A program made the position numbers and the translations under genes. The notes under the pieces are model-generated. The model did not search any database and was not told the DNA's origin. It saw only the letters and a list, made by a program, of their open reading frames with translations. A stretch of 10,137 bases of DNA from CAYZZA01 sp964482685 (lineage in GTDB: Bacteria > Bacillota > Bacilli > Lactobacillales > Carnobacteriaceae_A), in contig CAYZZA010000045.1 in the NCBI GenBank assembly GCA_964482685.1, positions 1 through 10,137 on the forward strand, written 5' to 3'. Positions 1-6,910 of the stretch are shown in pieces (position 1 is the first letter of the stretch; each line of letters begins with the position of its first letter).

Positions 1-52
1 AGTAGGATTGAATACGATTAATTGATTTTTAAATAAAGAGAGGAAGGACAGA

Positions 53-1012
53 ATGGGTTTATTAGTAGAAGGAAAGTGGCACGACGTCTGGTATGATACA
101 AAAAGTAGTGGAGGACGCTTCATTCGCAAAGAATCCCAATTTAGAAATTGGGTTACCCCAGATGGAAGTGCGGGCCCAACAGGCGAGGCTGGGTTTCAAG
201 CGGAGCCAGGACGGTATCACTTATATGTATCTTTAGCCTGTCCATGGGCCCACCGCACGTTAATCATGCGAGCTCTGAAAGGATTAGAAGAAATGGTTTC
301 TATTTCTGTAGTCAATCCTCTCATGCGAGAAAATGGATGGACATTTGCGAAAGGTGAAGGCGTTCTTCCAGATCCTTTGTTGGATGCTGACTACATGTAC
401 CAAATTTATACGCATGCAGACCCGATGTATAGTGGACGCGTCACAGTACCGGTTTTATATGATTTAAAACAAGACAAAATTGTAAACAACGAATCCTCCG
501 AAATCATGCGTATGTTGAATTCGGCTTTTGATAGTCTTGGCGCAAAACCAGGCGATTATTATCCAGAGACACTTCGTCCTGACATTGATAGTATCAACGA
601 GACAGTCTATGACAAAATCAACAATGGCGTGTACAAAGCAGGATTTGCAACAGAGCAATCTGTTTATGTAGAAGAAGTAAAGTCCCTCTTTGATGCATTA
701 GACGAAATAGAAGATCTTCTTTCCAAACAATCTTATCTTACAGGCACGGAATTGACCGAAGCAGATTGGCGCTTGTTTACCACTCTGATTCGATTTGATA
801 GCGTCTATTACAATCATTTTAAATGCAATCTTAAACGAATTGTCGACTACAAGAATATTTGGCGCTACACAAAGGAGTTGTATCATGTTCCTGGAGTTGC
901 TGAAACGGTAAATATGGCACACATTAAAGGACACTATTTTAGAAGCCATGATACCATTAATCCAACTGGGATTGTGCCAGCAGGTCCCGCACTTGACTAC
1001 TCGCTTGATTAA
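53..1012 (+). CDS. Glutathione S-transferase family protein, glutathionyl-hydroquinone reductase type (YqjG/PcpF/ECM4-like)
   Basis: This 319-residue protein belongs to the Xi-class glutathione transferases. These cytoplasmic enzymes reduce glutathionyl-(hydro)quinones, using a catalytic cysteine and releasing hydroquinone and oxidised thiol. Seen in sequence: an N-terminal thioredoxin-fold half with the signature LACPWAHR, putting the catalytic Cys at residue 63, the same number as in E. coli YqjG as I recall it; a cis-proline segment TVPVLYD (about 131-137); and the NNESSEI stretch (about 145-151) expected to hold the gamma-glutamyl group. The C-terminal half (about 165-319) is the helical domain. 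Full length for the family. The start follows a GAGGAAGGA ribosome site. It ends at a hairpin region and is probably transcribed alone; its promoter may lie outside the window. Many low-GC Gram-positives make little or no glutathione, so the physiological thiol is open. Family assignment is firm; the exact substrate is inferred. Confidence 0.93.
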   Translation: MGLLVEGKWHDVWYDTKSSGGRFIRKESQFRNWVTPDGSAGPTGEAGFQAEPGRYHLYVSLACPWAHRTLIMRALKGLEEMVSISVVNPLMRENGWTFAKGEGVLPDPLLDADYMYQIYTHADPMYSGRVTVPVLYDLKQDKIVNNESSEIMRMLNSAFDSLGAKPGDYYPETLRPDIDSINETVYDKINNGVYKAGFATEQSVYVEEVKSLFDALDEIEDLLSKQSYLTGTELTEADWRLFTTLIRFDSVYYNHFKCNLKRIVDYKNIWRYTKELYHVPGVAETVNMAHIKGHYFRSHDTINPTGIVPAGPALDYSLD

Positions 1013-1023
1013 ACAATGAAATA

Positions 1024-1105
1024 AGAGAGCCTTTCAAATGGCTACTCTCTACATAATAGTTGTAGATCCGGGAAAAACACTTTCTTTAAAACAGAAGGTG
1101 TTTTT
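1024..1105 (+). terminator. Probable transcription terminator region (two hairpins)
   Basis: Two hairpins follow the GST gene. The first pairs AGAGAGCC (1024-1031) with 1040-1050, with a three-base bulge. The second pairs 1073-1085 with 1093-1105 over 13 base pairs including one G-U pair, loop of 7, and its right arm ends in five T. The second looks like an A/T-rich intrinsic terminator. No clear promoter for the next gene could be picked in 1106-1195, although one is expected there. Confidence 0.55.
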
Positions 1106-1211
1106 GCCATTGTAAAGATATACGACATCATATGAGTGTCTTTTTAAATAAAAAGTCAGTAAAATAGAAAATACCATACACGTACGAAAGAAGAATGGAA
1201 GGACGACACCG

Positions 1212-2486
1212 ATGAAGGTAGCTCAATGGATTGAAAAAATCAAAACGAGTATTTGGATTTATCCGGTCTTTTATAGCTTGATTGCAGTGGTACTTGCAGT
1301 GGGGGTAAGTGTCATCGACAATGGATACATTGGCAATATTGGCCCATATTTTCCCTCTTTTTTGTTAACCAGTACAAGTCGAGCAAAATCAGTGTTAGAT
1401 ATTACCTCAAGTGCGTTTATTAGCATCACAACCTTTACTTTTTCGACTACAATGGTGGTGTTGAGTTTATACATGAGCGAGTTTTCGCCACGAGTGGTGG
1501 AAAATTTTTTATCTAATAAACAAACCATGAAATCGTTTGGAATATTTGTGAGTGGTTTTATTTACAGTATTATTTGTATTTTGTTTATTCGTGAAGACAA
1601 TTTGGCTAGGCCCGTTTTCTCAGGTACGATTGGGGTAGTATACATTATCGTAGGCTTGTTTAACTTTATTTTGTTTATCAACAGTGTAGGCAAGCACATC
1701 CAAGCCAGCAATCTGATTGAGCGTCTGTATGAGCATGCCCACGAAGATATTGCGACATACACAGATAAAATGAGTACTTTTCCACGTATTACAAATGAAA
1801 ACAAGATGCATCCAGTTGGCGCAAAGCGAATAGTGAGTCCACAAAGTGGCTATATCCAACAAATCGATTTTGAAAAAATGTTCTCTATTGCACAACACTA
1901 TGAAATAGACATACGATTTGGAAAGAGAATGGGAGAGTTCGTTACAAATGCCATGTCTCTTGGCGAATATGCAAGTAGGCAGGATCAAGCTGAATCAGAA
2001 AAGATACTGCATGAAATCCAACAAACAGTTCTTCTTGGACCACGTAGAACGGAAACGCAAGATTTTAGTTTTTCCATTCAAAAGATAGTAGAAGTGGCCC
2101 TCAAGTCCTTGTCGCCAGGAATCAATGACCCCAATACCGGGATATTTTGTATCCACCAATTAGGCATGCTAGTGAGCCAGTTAAGTACCATGGAAGATGG
2201 GTTTGTTGTTATGGAAGAGGACACGAAACCAGGACGTGTATTTCGACAGACATATGATATGGATCAAATGCTACGCGAGAGTTTTCATCAGATTATTCAT
2301 TATGGAGAAGCCGATGTCTATGTCATGATTGGGGTTCTGAAAGCATACCAACATATTTTTTCAAAAGCGACGTCGGAAAATCAGCAAGTGGTCTACGACC
2401 ATGCGACTTATCTAGTAGAACGGCTGTCGTATGATTCTGTGGAAGAAGAGATGATTCAAGAGATTTATACAATGATCAACATGTAA
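1212..2486 (+). CDS. DUF2254 family integral membrane protein
   Basis: A 424-residue membrane protein of the uncharacterised DUF2254 family. Hydrophobic segments are visible at about 17-35, 66-88, 108-126 and 137-157, which suggests four transmembrane helices in the N-terminal 40 percent, followed by a soluble domain of about 260 residues. Family hallmarks are present: the SSAFISITTFTFSTTMVVL helix, GPRRTETQD (276-284) and the very conserved SPGINDPNT (301-309). Length is normal for the family. The start at 1212 follows a GGAAGGA ribosome site about 8 bases upstream. The DUF924 gene starts only 33 bases after the stop with no hairpin between, so the two probably form an operon. The molecular function of the family is not known to me; a channel or transporter role would be speculation. 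Confidence 0.9.
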   Translation: MKVAQWIEKIKTSIWIYPVFYSLIAVVLAVGVSVIDNGYIGNIGPYFPSFLLTSTSRAKSVLDITSSAFISITTFTFSTTMVVLSLYMSEFSPRVVENFLSNKQTMKSFGIFVSGFIYSIICILFIREDNLARPVFSGTIGVVYIIVGLFNFILFINSVGKHIQASNLIERLYEHAHEDIATYTDKMSTFPRITNENKMHPVGAKRIVSPQSGYIQQIDFEKMFSIAQHYEIDIRFGKRMGEFVTNAMSLGEYASRQDQAESEKILHEIQQTVLLGPRRTETQDFSFSIQKIVEVALKSLSPGINDPNTGIFCIHQLGMLVSQLSTMEDGFVVMEEDTKPGRVFRQTYDMDQMLRESFHQIIHYGEADVYVMIGVLKAYQHIFSKATSENQQVVYDHATYLVERLSYDSVEEEMIQEIYTMINM

Positions 2487-2519
2487 GACACGTACAAAAC
2501 TAAAAAGGAGCAATACAAC

Positions 2520-3059
2520 ATGACATATAGAGATGTTTTAAATTTTTGGTTTAATGAAATACCATCAGAAAACTGGTTTAAAAAAGATGAAGCATTTGAT
2601 GAAGACATCAGGCGCCGGTTTGGCTCACTTCATGCACGAGCTGTGCAAGGAGAACTCTTTGAATGGCGCGCAACGATTGAAGGACGTCTTGCTGAAATTA
2701 TTGTGTTGGATCAATTTTCGCGAAACATGTACCGAGAGGATCTACGTGCTTTTCAATATGATGGGATGGCTTTGGTACTCGCGCAAGAAGCGGTTCAGGC
2801 AAAAGATGCCGAAAACTTGCCGGTAGAACAACGCGCTTTTTTATACATGCCATTTATGCACTCAGAGTCTCTCAAGATTCATGATTTAGCCATGACGTAT
2901 TTTGACCAACCTGGATTAGAGTATTCATTTGAGTACGAAAAAAAGCATCGCGCTATTATCAAACGATTCGGACGCTACCCGCATCGTAACGATATACTGG
3001 GAAGAATTTCTACGCCAGAAGAACGCGCCTTTTTAACTCAACCAGGTTCTTCTTTTTAA
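2520..3059 (+). CDS. DUF924 family protein
   Basis: A 179-residue soluble protein of the DUF924 family, which has an all-helical, TPR-like fold and no established function. The family motifs are all there: an N-terminal VLNFWF (6-11), LDQFSRNMYR (63-72), PFMHSE (111-116) and the C-terminal FGRYPHRN (150-157) followed by a leucine-glycine-arginine turn and a terminal segment ending in FL. The protein is near full length for the family. Translation starts at ATG 2520 behind an AAAAAGGAG ribosome site. It sits 33 bases downstream of the DUF2254 gene and is the last gene before a strong convergent terminator, so it is probably co-transcribed with DUF2254. The conserved His, Arg, Asp and Asn residues could form a ligand site, but that is inference. 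Confidence 0.92.
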   Translation: MTYRDVLNFWFNEIPSENWFKKDEAFDEDIRRRFGSLHARAVQGELFEWRATIEGRLAEIIVLDQFSRNMYREDLRAFQYDGMALVLAQEAVQAKDAENLPVEQRAFLYMPFMHSESLKIHDLAMTYFDQPGLEYSFEYEKKHRAIIKRFGRYPHRNDILGRISTPEERAFLTQPGSSF

Positions 3060-3106
3060 ATACACCACAAATGCAAGCACAAGAATATCTAGCTCGAGTT
3101 AAAGCC

Positions 3107-3153
3107 AAAAACGTTCGCAAAGCCCCTGTAACAGGAGATGTGCGAACGTTTTT
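3107..3153. terminator. Bidirectional intrinsic terminator between convergent genes
   Basis: Perfect 13-base-pair inverted repeat: 3107-3119 (AAAAACGTTCGCA) pairs with 3141-3153, giving an A-run on one side and a T-run on the other, so it can act on both strands. The 21-base loop contains a smaller CCTG/CAGG hairpin. It lies between the stop of the DUF924 gene (plus) and the stop of the deaminase gene (minus), where a shared terminator is expected. Confidence 0.88.
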
Positions 3154-3205
3154 TGGATTGGTAAAGGCTTTAGGTGTTCAACTTTTACAGTTGGTTCAGT
3201 TTGGT

Positions 3206-4231
3206 TTAGTTGATGTACGCCTCCACATAAGCATCGACTTCGTCTAAATACCCTTGTTTTTGTGCGTCTGGAATCCAAGCGATTGAGAAAGCATTTTTCA
3301 CTAATTGGATGACTTGTGCAGCAGTTAAATCATATGCTTTAGCCAGGGTGCTTAAGTCATCTGATACATAGCTTAAGAAATAAGCAGGATCATCTGAGTT
3401 AATGGTGACTTTTACTCCTTGTTCGAGCAACTCTACAATTTCTTTGCCTTTCATATCGTCTACAACAAAACCATTTGAGACAGGACAAGCAGTTAGACCA
3501 ATGTTGTGTTCAATTACGTAATCGACAAGTGTTTGATCTTCGACAATGTTGGTACCATGGTCAATTCGTTCAACCCCAATATCCATTAATACTTGACGAA
3601 TATGTTCGATGGAATTTTCTTGGTCAATGTCACAGTGCATGGTCAAGCGGAATCCTTCTTCTTCAGCTTGCTTAAAAACAGTTTTAAATTTTAAAGGAGG
3701 GTTTCCTTGTTCGTCAGAGTCTAGACCGACACCCAAAATTTTGTCTTTGTATGGAAGAGCTTGTTGCAAAGTTTCGATGGCAGATTCTTCAGAAAAATCG
3801 CGAAGGAAGCACATGATTAGTCCGGATTCGACCCCGATTGAGGGACTTTCTTGCACCGCACGGTAGTAGCCGTTAAAAACGGTTTCAAAGGAGATTCCGC
3901 GTGATGTGTGGGCTTGTGGGTCAAAGAATACTTCAGCATAGCGTACATTGTGTTCTTTGGCCTTGTGAAAGTACGCCATTGCTAGTTCATAAAAATCTTC
4001 TTCTGTTTGCAAAACATTCATTCCACTGTAATAGACTTCCAAGAAAGAAGGCAACGAATCAAATTGGTACGTGTCTTTGATTTCTTGAACTGTTTCCATT
4101 CCAAGATCGATGTCATTGCGCTTGGCTAATTTTAGTTTTAAGTCAGGTTCAAGTGTGCCTTCTAAATGTAAATGAAGTTCTGCTTTAGGCATATTCTTAA
4201 TGAACTTGTCAGTGACGTTCGTGTTTAACAT
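3206..4231 (-). CDS. Adenosine deaminase superfamily protein, adenine deaminase-like (ADE) subgroup
   Basis: A 341-residue member of the metal-dependent A_deaminase family (adenosine or adenine to the 6-oxo purine plus ammonia), cytoplasmic purine salvage. Zinc-site elements seen: HLH of KAELHLHLEG (H20, H22), H199, H225 in RIDHG, and D280-D281 in NSDDPAYF. Details such as EGTLEPD, FDPQAHTSRGIS, GLDS and NSDDPAYF resemble yeast Aah1-type adenine deaminases more than classical Add, so adenine is the better substrate guess. Odd point: the usual HAGE segment, whose Glu is the catalytic acid/base, reads HCDID here (199-203), with Ile at the Glu position. I set the start at ATG 4231 because AAAAGGA lies 8 bases upstream; the open frame extends 20 codons further, but those overlap the ribosome site and promoter zone. 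It stands alone between two terminators. Confidence 0.85.
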   Translation of the reverse strand: MLNTNVTDKFIKNMPKAELHLHLEGTLEPDLKLKLAKRNDIDLGMETVQEIKDTYQFDSLPSFLEVYYSGMNVLQTEEDFYELAMAYFHKAKEHNVRYAEVFFDPQAHTSRGISFETVFNGYYRAVQESPSIGVESGLIMCFLRDFSEESAIETLQQALPYKDKILGVGLDSDEQGNPPLKFKTVFKQAEEEGFRLTMHCDIDQENSIEHIRQVLMDIGVERIDHGTNIVEDQTLVDYVIEHNIGLTACPVSNGFVVDDMKGKEIVELLEQGVKVTINSDDPAYFLSYVSDDLSTLAKAYDLTAAQVIQLVKNAFSIAWIPDAQKQGYLDEVDAYVEAYIN

Positions 4232-4336
4232 GTCATCCATCCTTTTTGTTTGTATTAGCGTAAATTTAACACAAAAAAAGAGAGGAAGCAATGGTTTTTA
4301 GGACAGAAAGACGAATGAATGTATTTTCATAAACAA

Positions 4337-4364
4337 AAAAGTTCGCTTTTAAAGGCGAACTTTT
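4337..4364 (-). terminator. Intrinsic terminator of the minus-strand two-gene unit
   Basis: Perfect 10-base-pair stem: 4337-4346 pairs with 4355-4364, loop of 8. Read on the minus strand the hairpin ends in a run of T followed by TTGTTT, as expected for termination after the gene that stops at 4407. It isolates the deaminase gene, which must therefore have its own promoter in 4232-4336; I could find only weak matches there. Confidence 0.82.
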
Positions 4365-4406
4365 GAAAGCCAAATGATTAGAAAAGTTGAAAAAAATTAA
4401 AGACTT

Positions 4407-4673
4407 TTATTTTAAAAAGCGATCTTTTGATTTGAGGACTAAGTCAGCCAGCAGCGTTCCAAGCAACGCAATTCCAGCGTAGCCAATACTCCACATGAAA
4501 AAGGACGAATTGAAAACCGTAAATGTTAGCAGCACGTAGAAAAGAAAGACAGCCAAGACAATGGGTCCCTTTTTTTTGATGAGCAGCTGTGCAATAAAAG
4601 ATAGAATAACAGTGAAAAATGGGAAAATCGTAAAGATCCACATCATAGTGTTCTCATTAACAAAATCAGGCAT
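4407..4673 (-). CDS. Small three-helix membrane protein, possibly DUF2651 (YbeF-like)
   Basis: An 88-residue, strongly hydrophobic protein with three probable transmembrane helices at about 11-31, 36-56 and 59-80, separated by a basic KKK turn (33-35) and a short NSS turn, and a charged tail (KSKDRF). The layout, and the FFMWSIGY segment before the last helix, resemble small DUF2651 proteins, but this is from memory of the family pattern and not a search. The start at 4673 is set by AAAGGAG 7 bases upstream. The same frame stays open upstream to 5048, but that part overlaps the preceding gene in another frame and lacks a ribosome site. It begins 34 bases after the stop of the 167-residue gene and both precede a shared terminator, so they form a two-gene operon. 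Function unknown. Confidence 0.75.
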   Translation of the reverse strand: MPDFVNENTMMWIFTIFPFFTVILSFIAQLLIKKKGPIVLAVFLFYVLLTFTVFNSSFFMWSIGYAGIALLGTLLADLVLKSKDRFLK

Positions 4674-4707
4674 AGATAGACTCCTTTCATAAGTAGAGGA
4701 TGTAGCC

Positions 4708-5211
4708 TCAAATGTTTCGACTGTCATATGCCCAGTGCAAGACAGCTTGCCGTTGCCTAGGGCGACAGGTGAGTTCCATTTCTCCACAGTTTTTCTTGAT
4801 GGCACCAATGTGACGAGTGATGGCTTTCCAGCGCTTGATTTGTCGTTGGTCTTCATCCGGTAGACGACGTCCATAATAATACCGACAGTACCACTGAAAC
4901 CATCCTCTGGGGTCGGCCTCATGAATCCATCCTTTTTCACGCCACGTTTGTAAAGACTGAGAAGCATCCACTTTGAAATAATTGAGTGAAACATCTTTCT
5001 TTTTAGGGGATAATTTTGCGTGCTCAAACCAATCAGCTGGGAATTCATCTGTGCAATCGGTCATGTATTTCCCACCAAACACTCCTAGTGCAAGCATTTC
5101 TTTTGGAGTGAGCTCTGGTTTGAACTCTGGGTCAAAATTTTGGCCCATTTCTTCTGTAAGGGTATAGGTCGTTGTTTGCATAGTATCGTGTACGTGAATC
5201 AGTTTATGCAT
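4708..5211 (-). CDS. Conserved hypothetical protein, Arg/Trp/Tyr-rich (167 aa)
   Basis: A 167-residue soluble protein that I recognise as a widespread conserved hypothetical without a known function. Visible conserved blocks are FGGKYMTDCTDEFPADWF (about 45-62), PRGWFQWYCRYYYGRR (101-116), followed by a DEDQRQIKRWKAI helix and a C-terminal CRPRQRQAVLHWAYDSR segment (149-165). There is no signal peptide or membrane helix. Cysteines at 53, 109, 142 and 149 are spread and do not form an obvious zinc knuckle. The many Arg, Trp and Tyr residues might suit nucleic acid or nucleotide binding, but nothing proves it. The start at 5211 follows AAAGGA (minus strand, 5221-5226) with 9 bases spacing. It is the first gene of a two-gene unit with the small membrane protein downstream. 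Confidence 0.85.
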   Translation of the reverse strand: MHKLIHVHDTMQTTTYTLTEEMGQNFDPEFKPELTPKEMLALGVFGGKYMTDCTDEFPADWFEHAKLSPKKKDVSLNYFKVDASQSLQTWREKGWIHEADPRGWFQWYCRYYYGRRLPDEDQRQIKRWKAITRHIGAIKKNCGEMELTCRPRQRQAVLHWAYDSRNI

Positions 5212-5383
5212 AAGAATAAATCCTTTCTTTTTTTATCTGTCTTTTTTTGGCTAGAACAGCGATTTAGAAAGTGGCGTGTCATTCTTGACGTGACCGCTTT
5301 AAAAACTTGCCAGTTCCATCGATTGTGCATATCTAAGTTAGACTTACATACGTATCGGTTGAGCATATAAAAAGTGCGTTTTT

Positions 5384-6460
5384 TTACTCTTTCGTAGGAG
5401 GAAGAATGCGAATTTCTCGTTGTGGGAAAGGCATGGAGATTTGATGCTCCGCAAACTTTTTTAGGATTTTAAAACGTAGGTCACTTGGGATTTTGAATTC
5501 ACTTTCATCCGTAGGCGTTTCAATCCAAAACCAGACACTAAATTGGAGACCGGAATCCCCAAATTTATCAAAAAAGATATACGGTTGTGGGTGATCAAGA
5601 ATATTTGGCCATGACTCTTTTTTTAATTCATACACAGAAGCATACAAGGTTTCTTTCACAAGTTCAACATCACTGTCGTACGCTACTTCAATTGCGACAG
5701 GAATGCGCAACCGAGTATTTGTATACGATCGGTTAACAATTTTTTCCTCTAAAAAGTATGAGTTTGGAATAATCATTCGTTCATTTGCACGTGTACGTAC
5801 AACGGTAGCTCGAATTTTTATTTCTTCAACATAGGTAATGCTGTCATCAATCACCACACTGTCTCCAACTCGGATGGGACGTGCGAAAAGAATAATCAAA
5901 CCTGAAATGAAGTTGGCCATAACATTTTTTAACCCAAATCCTAATCCAACTCCAAGCACACTCGTAAAGACGGTCAAGCTATTTAAATTAAAACCTATGG
6001 AAGACAAAGAGACTAGCGTCGTGATGGAAATGATGAAATAATTCAAAAAAGTATTGATCGAAGCGCGTAAACCTCTATCGACTTCGTATTTGTCATAGAA
6101 AATAGGCAAGATGTATTCTCGAATGGCTTTTGAAAACTTTACAGCCAAGATAACAGAAAATAAAATGGTTACAATCAGAATAAGGGTAATGTTTGTATCT
6201 CCAAAAACAAATAAGGTTTGATAGAGAAAAGATTTTTTTGAAAAATATGTAAAAAAATAGACAAATAAAACAAATAAAGTAACCCAATTTGCGATTGTAT
6301 TTAAAAATAAACGAGCCCGCTTGTGTGGGCTCTTTTTTTGGAAAAGAAAATGAAGCCCGAAACGAATCAATAAAATAATGGAGATGCCTAGAAGAGGTCC
6401 AATCCATGAATTGGGTCCACTGTTTTGGATTTGTTCAGTCCACTGTATCAATTGTTTCAC
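5384..6460 (-). CDS. MscS family small-conductance mechanosensitive channel
   Basis: A 358-residue inner-membrane channel that opens under membrane tension to release solutes after osmotic downshock. Predicted helices lie at about 18-40, 55-73, 88-108 and 136-158, followed by the pore-lining segment with Gly/Ala packing and the hallmark GLGFGLKNVMANFISGL (172-188). Next come the beta domain (RPIRVGDSV, 194-202) and the mixed alpha/beta C-terminal domain ending in MPFPQREI (343-350). This is the five-helix type, longer than E. coli MscS (286 residues). I chose a GTG start at 6460, because GAGGGA lies 8 bases upstream; the frame stays open 21 codons further, but that extension is basic, overlaps the ribosome site and has none of its own. 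The gene is preceded by a long structured leader. No convincing terminator was found between it and the gene at 5211. Confidence 0.93.
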   Translation of the reverse strand: MKQLIQWTEQIQNSGPNSWIGPLLGISIILLIRFGLHFLFQKKSPHKRARLFLNTIANWVTLFVLFVYFFTYFSKKSFLYQTLFVFGDTNITLILIVTILFSVILAVKFSKAIREYILPIFYDKYEVDRGLRASINTFLNYFIISITTLVSLSSIGFNLNSLTVFTSVLGVGLGFGLKNVMANFISGLIILFARPIRVGDSVVIDDSITYVEEIKIRATVVRTRANERMIIPNSYFLEEKIVNRSYTNTRLRIPVAIEVAYDSDVELVKETLYASVYELKKESWPNILDHPQPYIFFDKFGDSGLQFSVWFWIETPTDESEFKIPSDLRFKILKKFAEHQISMPFPQREIRILPPTKE

Positions 6461-6660
6461 TTTAACTGTCCCTCGTTTCGTATATGTTCGTCTAGCCGGC
6501 AACCAACTCACCAACCTTCTCAAGACACAGCACTGAATAGTTGGCGCCTACAAGCAACTTGTAGGGGAGGTGCAAAGATACCGCGCATGCTTGCTCATGT
6601 AATAAATCAGTGAGTGGACTCAAAAAAAGTCTGTTCATGTTAACTCTCTCCAGAAAAAGG
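6461..6660 (-). promoter_or_regulatory. Structured 5' leader of the mscS-type gene; candidate cis-regulatory RNA
   Basis: This stretch upstream of the channel gene has no credible ORF but holds several inverted repeats. The strongest is 6547-6554 (CCTACAAG) with 6558-6565 (CTTGTAGG), 8 perfect base pairs around a 3-base loop. GCGC segments flank it (6545-6548 and 6592-6595), and CACTGA-type segments on either side of it (around 6530-6535 and 6608-6613 on the plus strand) can pair over long range. On the minus strand this would give a multi-branched fold ahead of the GTG start. I do not recognise a known riboswitch; the c-di-AMP (ydaO), T-box and M-box signatures are not seen. A weak minus-strand -10-like TAAATT lies near 6670. 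Role as a regulatory RNA is inference. Confidence 0.35.
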
Positions 6661-6905
6661 GTCTAATTTATCTTGTTCACGTGTATTTTTTAACTGAGGA
6701 CCATACATGAATCTAGAAAACACTTATACATGAGCAAATGCGCAGAAAGAAAATCATTCTATTTTTTATGAAAAAGGAGTCTTGAGGAAGAAACAAGTGC
6801 TGTGACTTACATTTTTGAGTTAGAACCTTTATAGTAATGATAAACCAAAAAGATGCATATGAATAGCATTTGACCTAAGGACACAAAATAAAAAAGGAGA
6901 ACGAG
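6661..6905 (+). promoter_or_regulatory. Intergenic region with probable promoter of the PepSY lipoprotein gene
   Basis: This is the plus-strand half of a 450-base gene-free gap between divergent genes. A plausible promoter is CTTACA (6806-6811), an 18-base spacer, and TATAGT (6830-6835), which would start transcription near 6842 and leave a leader of about 70 bases. The ribosome site is AAAAAGGAGA just before 6901. The remaining bases are A/T-rich with short open frames only (for example an 8-codon frame near 6707), none with a convincing ribosome site plus coding character. I see nothing else in it. Confidence 0.45.
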
Positions 6906-6910
6906 ACATT

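Noticed and set aside
3071..3247. 58-codon plus-strand frame (start MQAQEYLARV) between DUF924 and the deaminase gene
   Set aside because: No ribosome site precedes it, it runs through the bidirectional terminator and overlaps the end of the deaminase gene antisense.
4232..4291. 20-codon upstream extension of the deaminase frame
   Set aside because: It would include the ribosome site of the 4231 start and lacks one of its own; family members begin close to the PKAELH block.
4674..5048. N-terminal extension of the small membrane protein frame to 5048
   Set aside because: It lies out of frame inside the 167-residue gene, is not protein-like and has no ribosome site; the AAAGGAG site sets the start at 4673.
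5274..5294. GTCA/TGAC repeats upstream of the 167-residue gene
   Set aside because: Arms of 4 bases only, with no matching site elsewhere in the window and no clear promoter next to it.
5140..5370. 76-codon plus-strand frame across the gap before the hypothetical gene
   Set aside because: It is antisense to the start of the 167-residue gene and shows no domain, ribosome site or neighbour support.
6566..6595. Resemblance to a T-box core (GGAGGTGC...ATACCGCG on the plus strand)
   Set aside because: An insertion interrupts the core, the terminator/antiterminator is absent and no aminoacyl-tRNA or amino-acid gene follows.
6425..6613. 62-codon plus-strand frame over the mscS leader
   Set aside because: Composition is not protein-like and the region is better explained as a structured leader on the minus strand.
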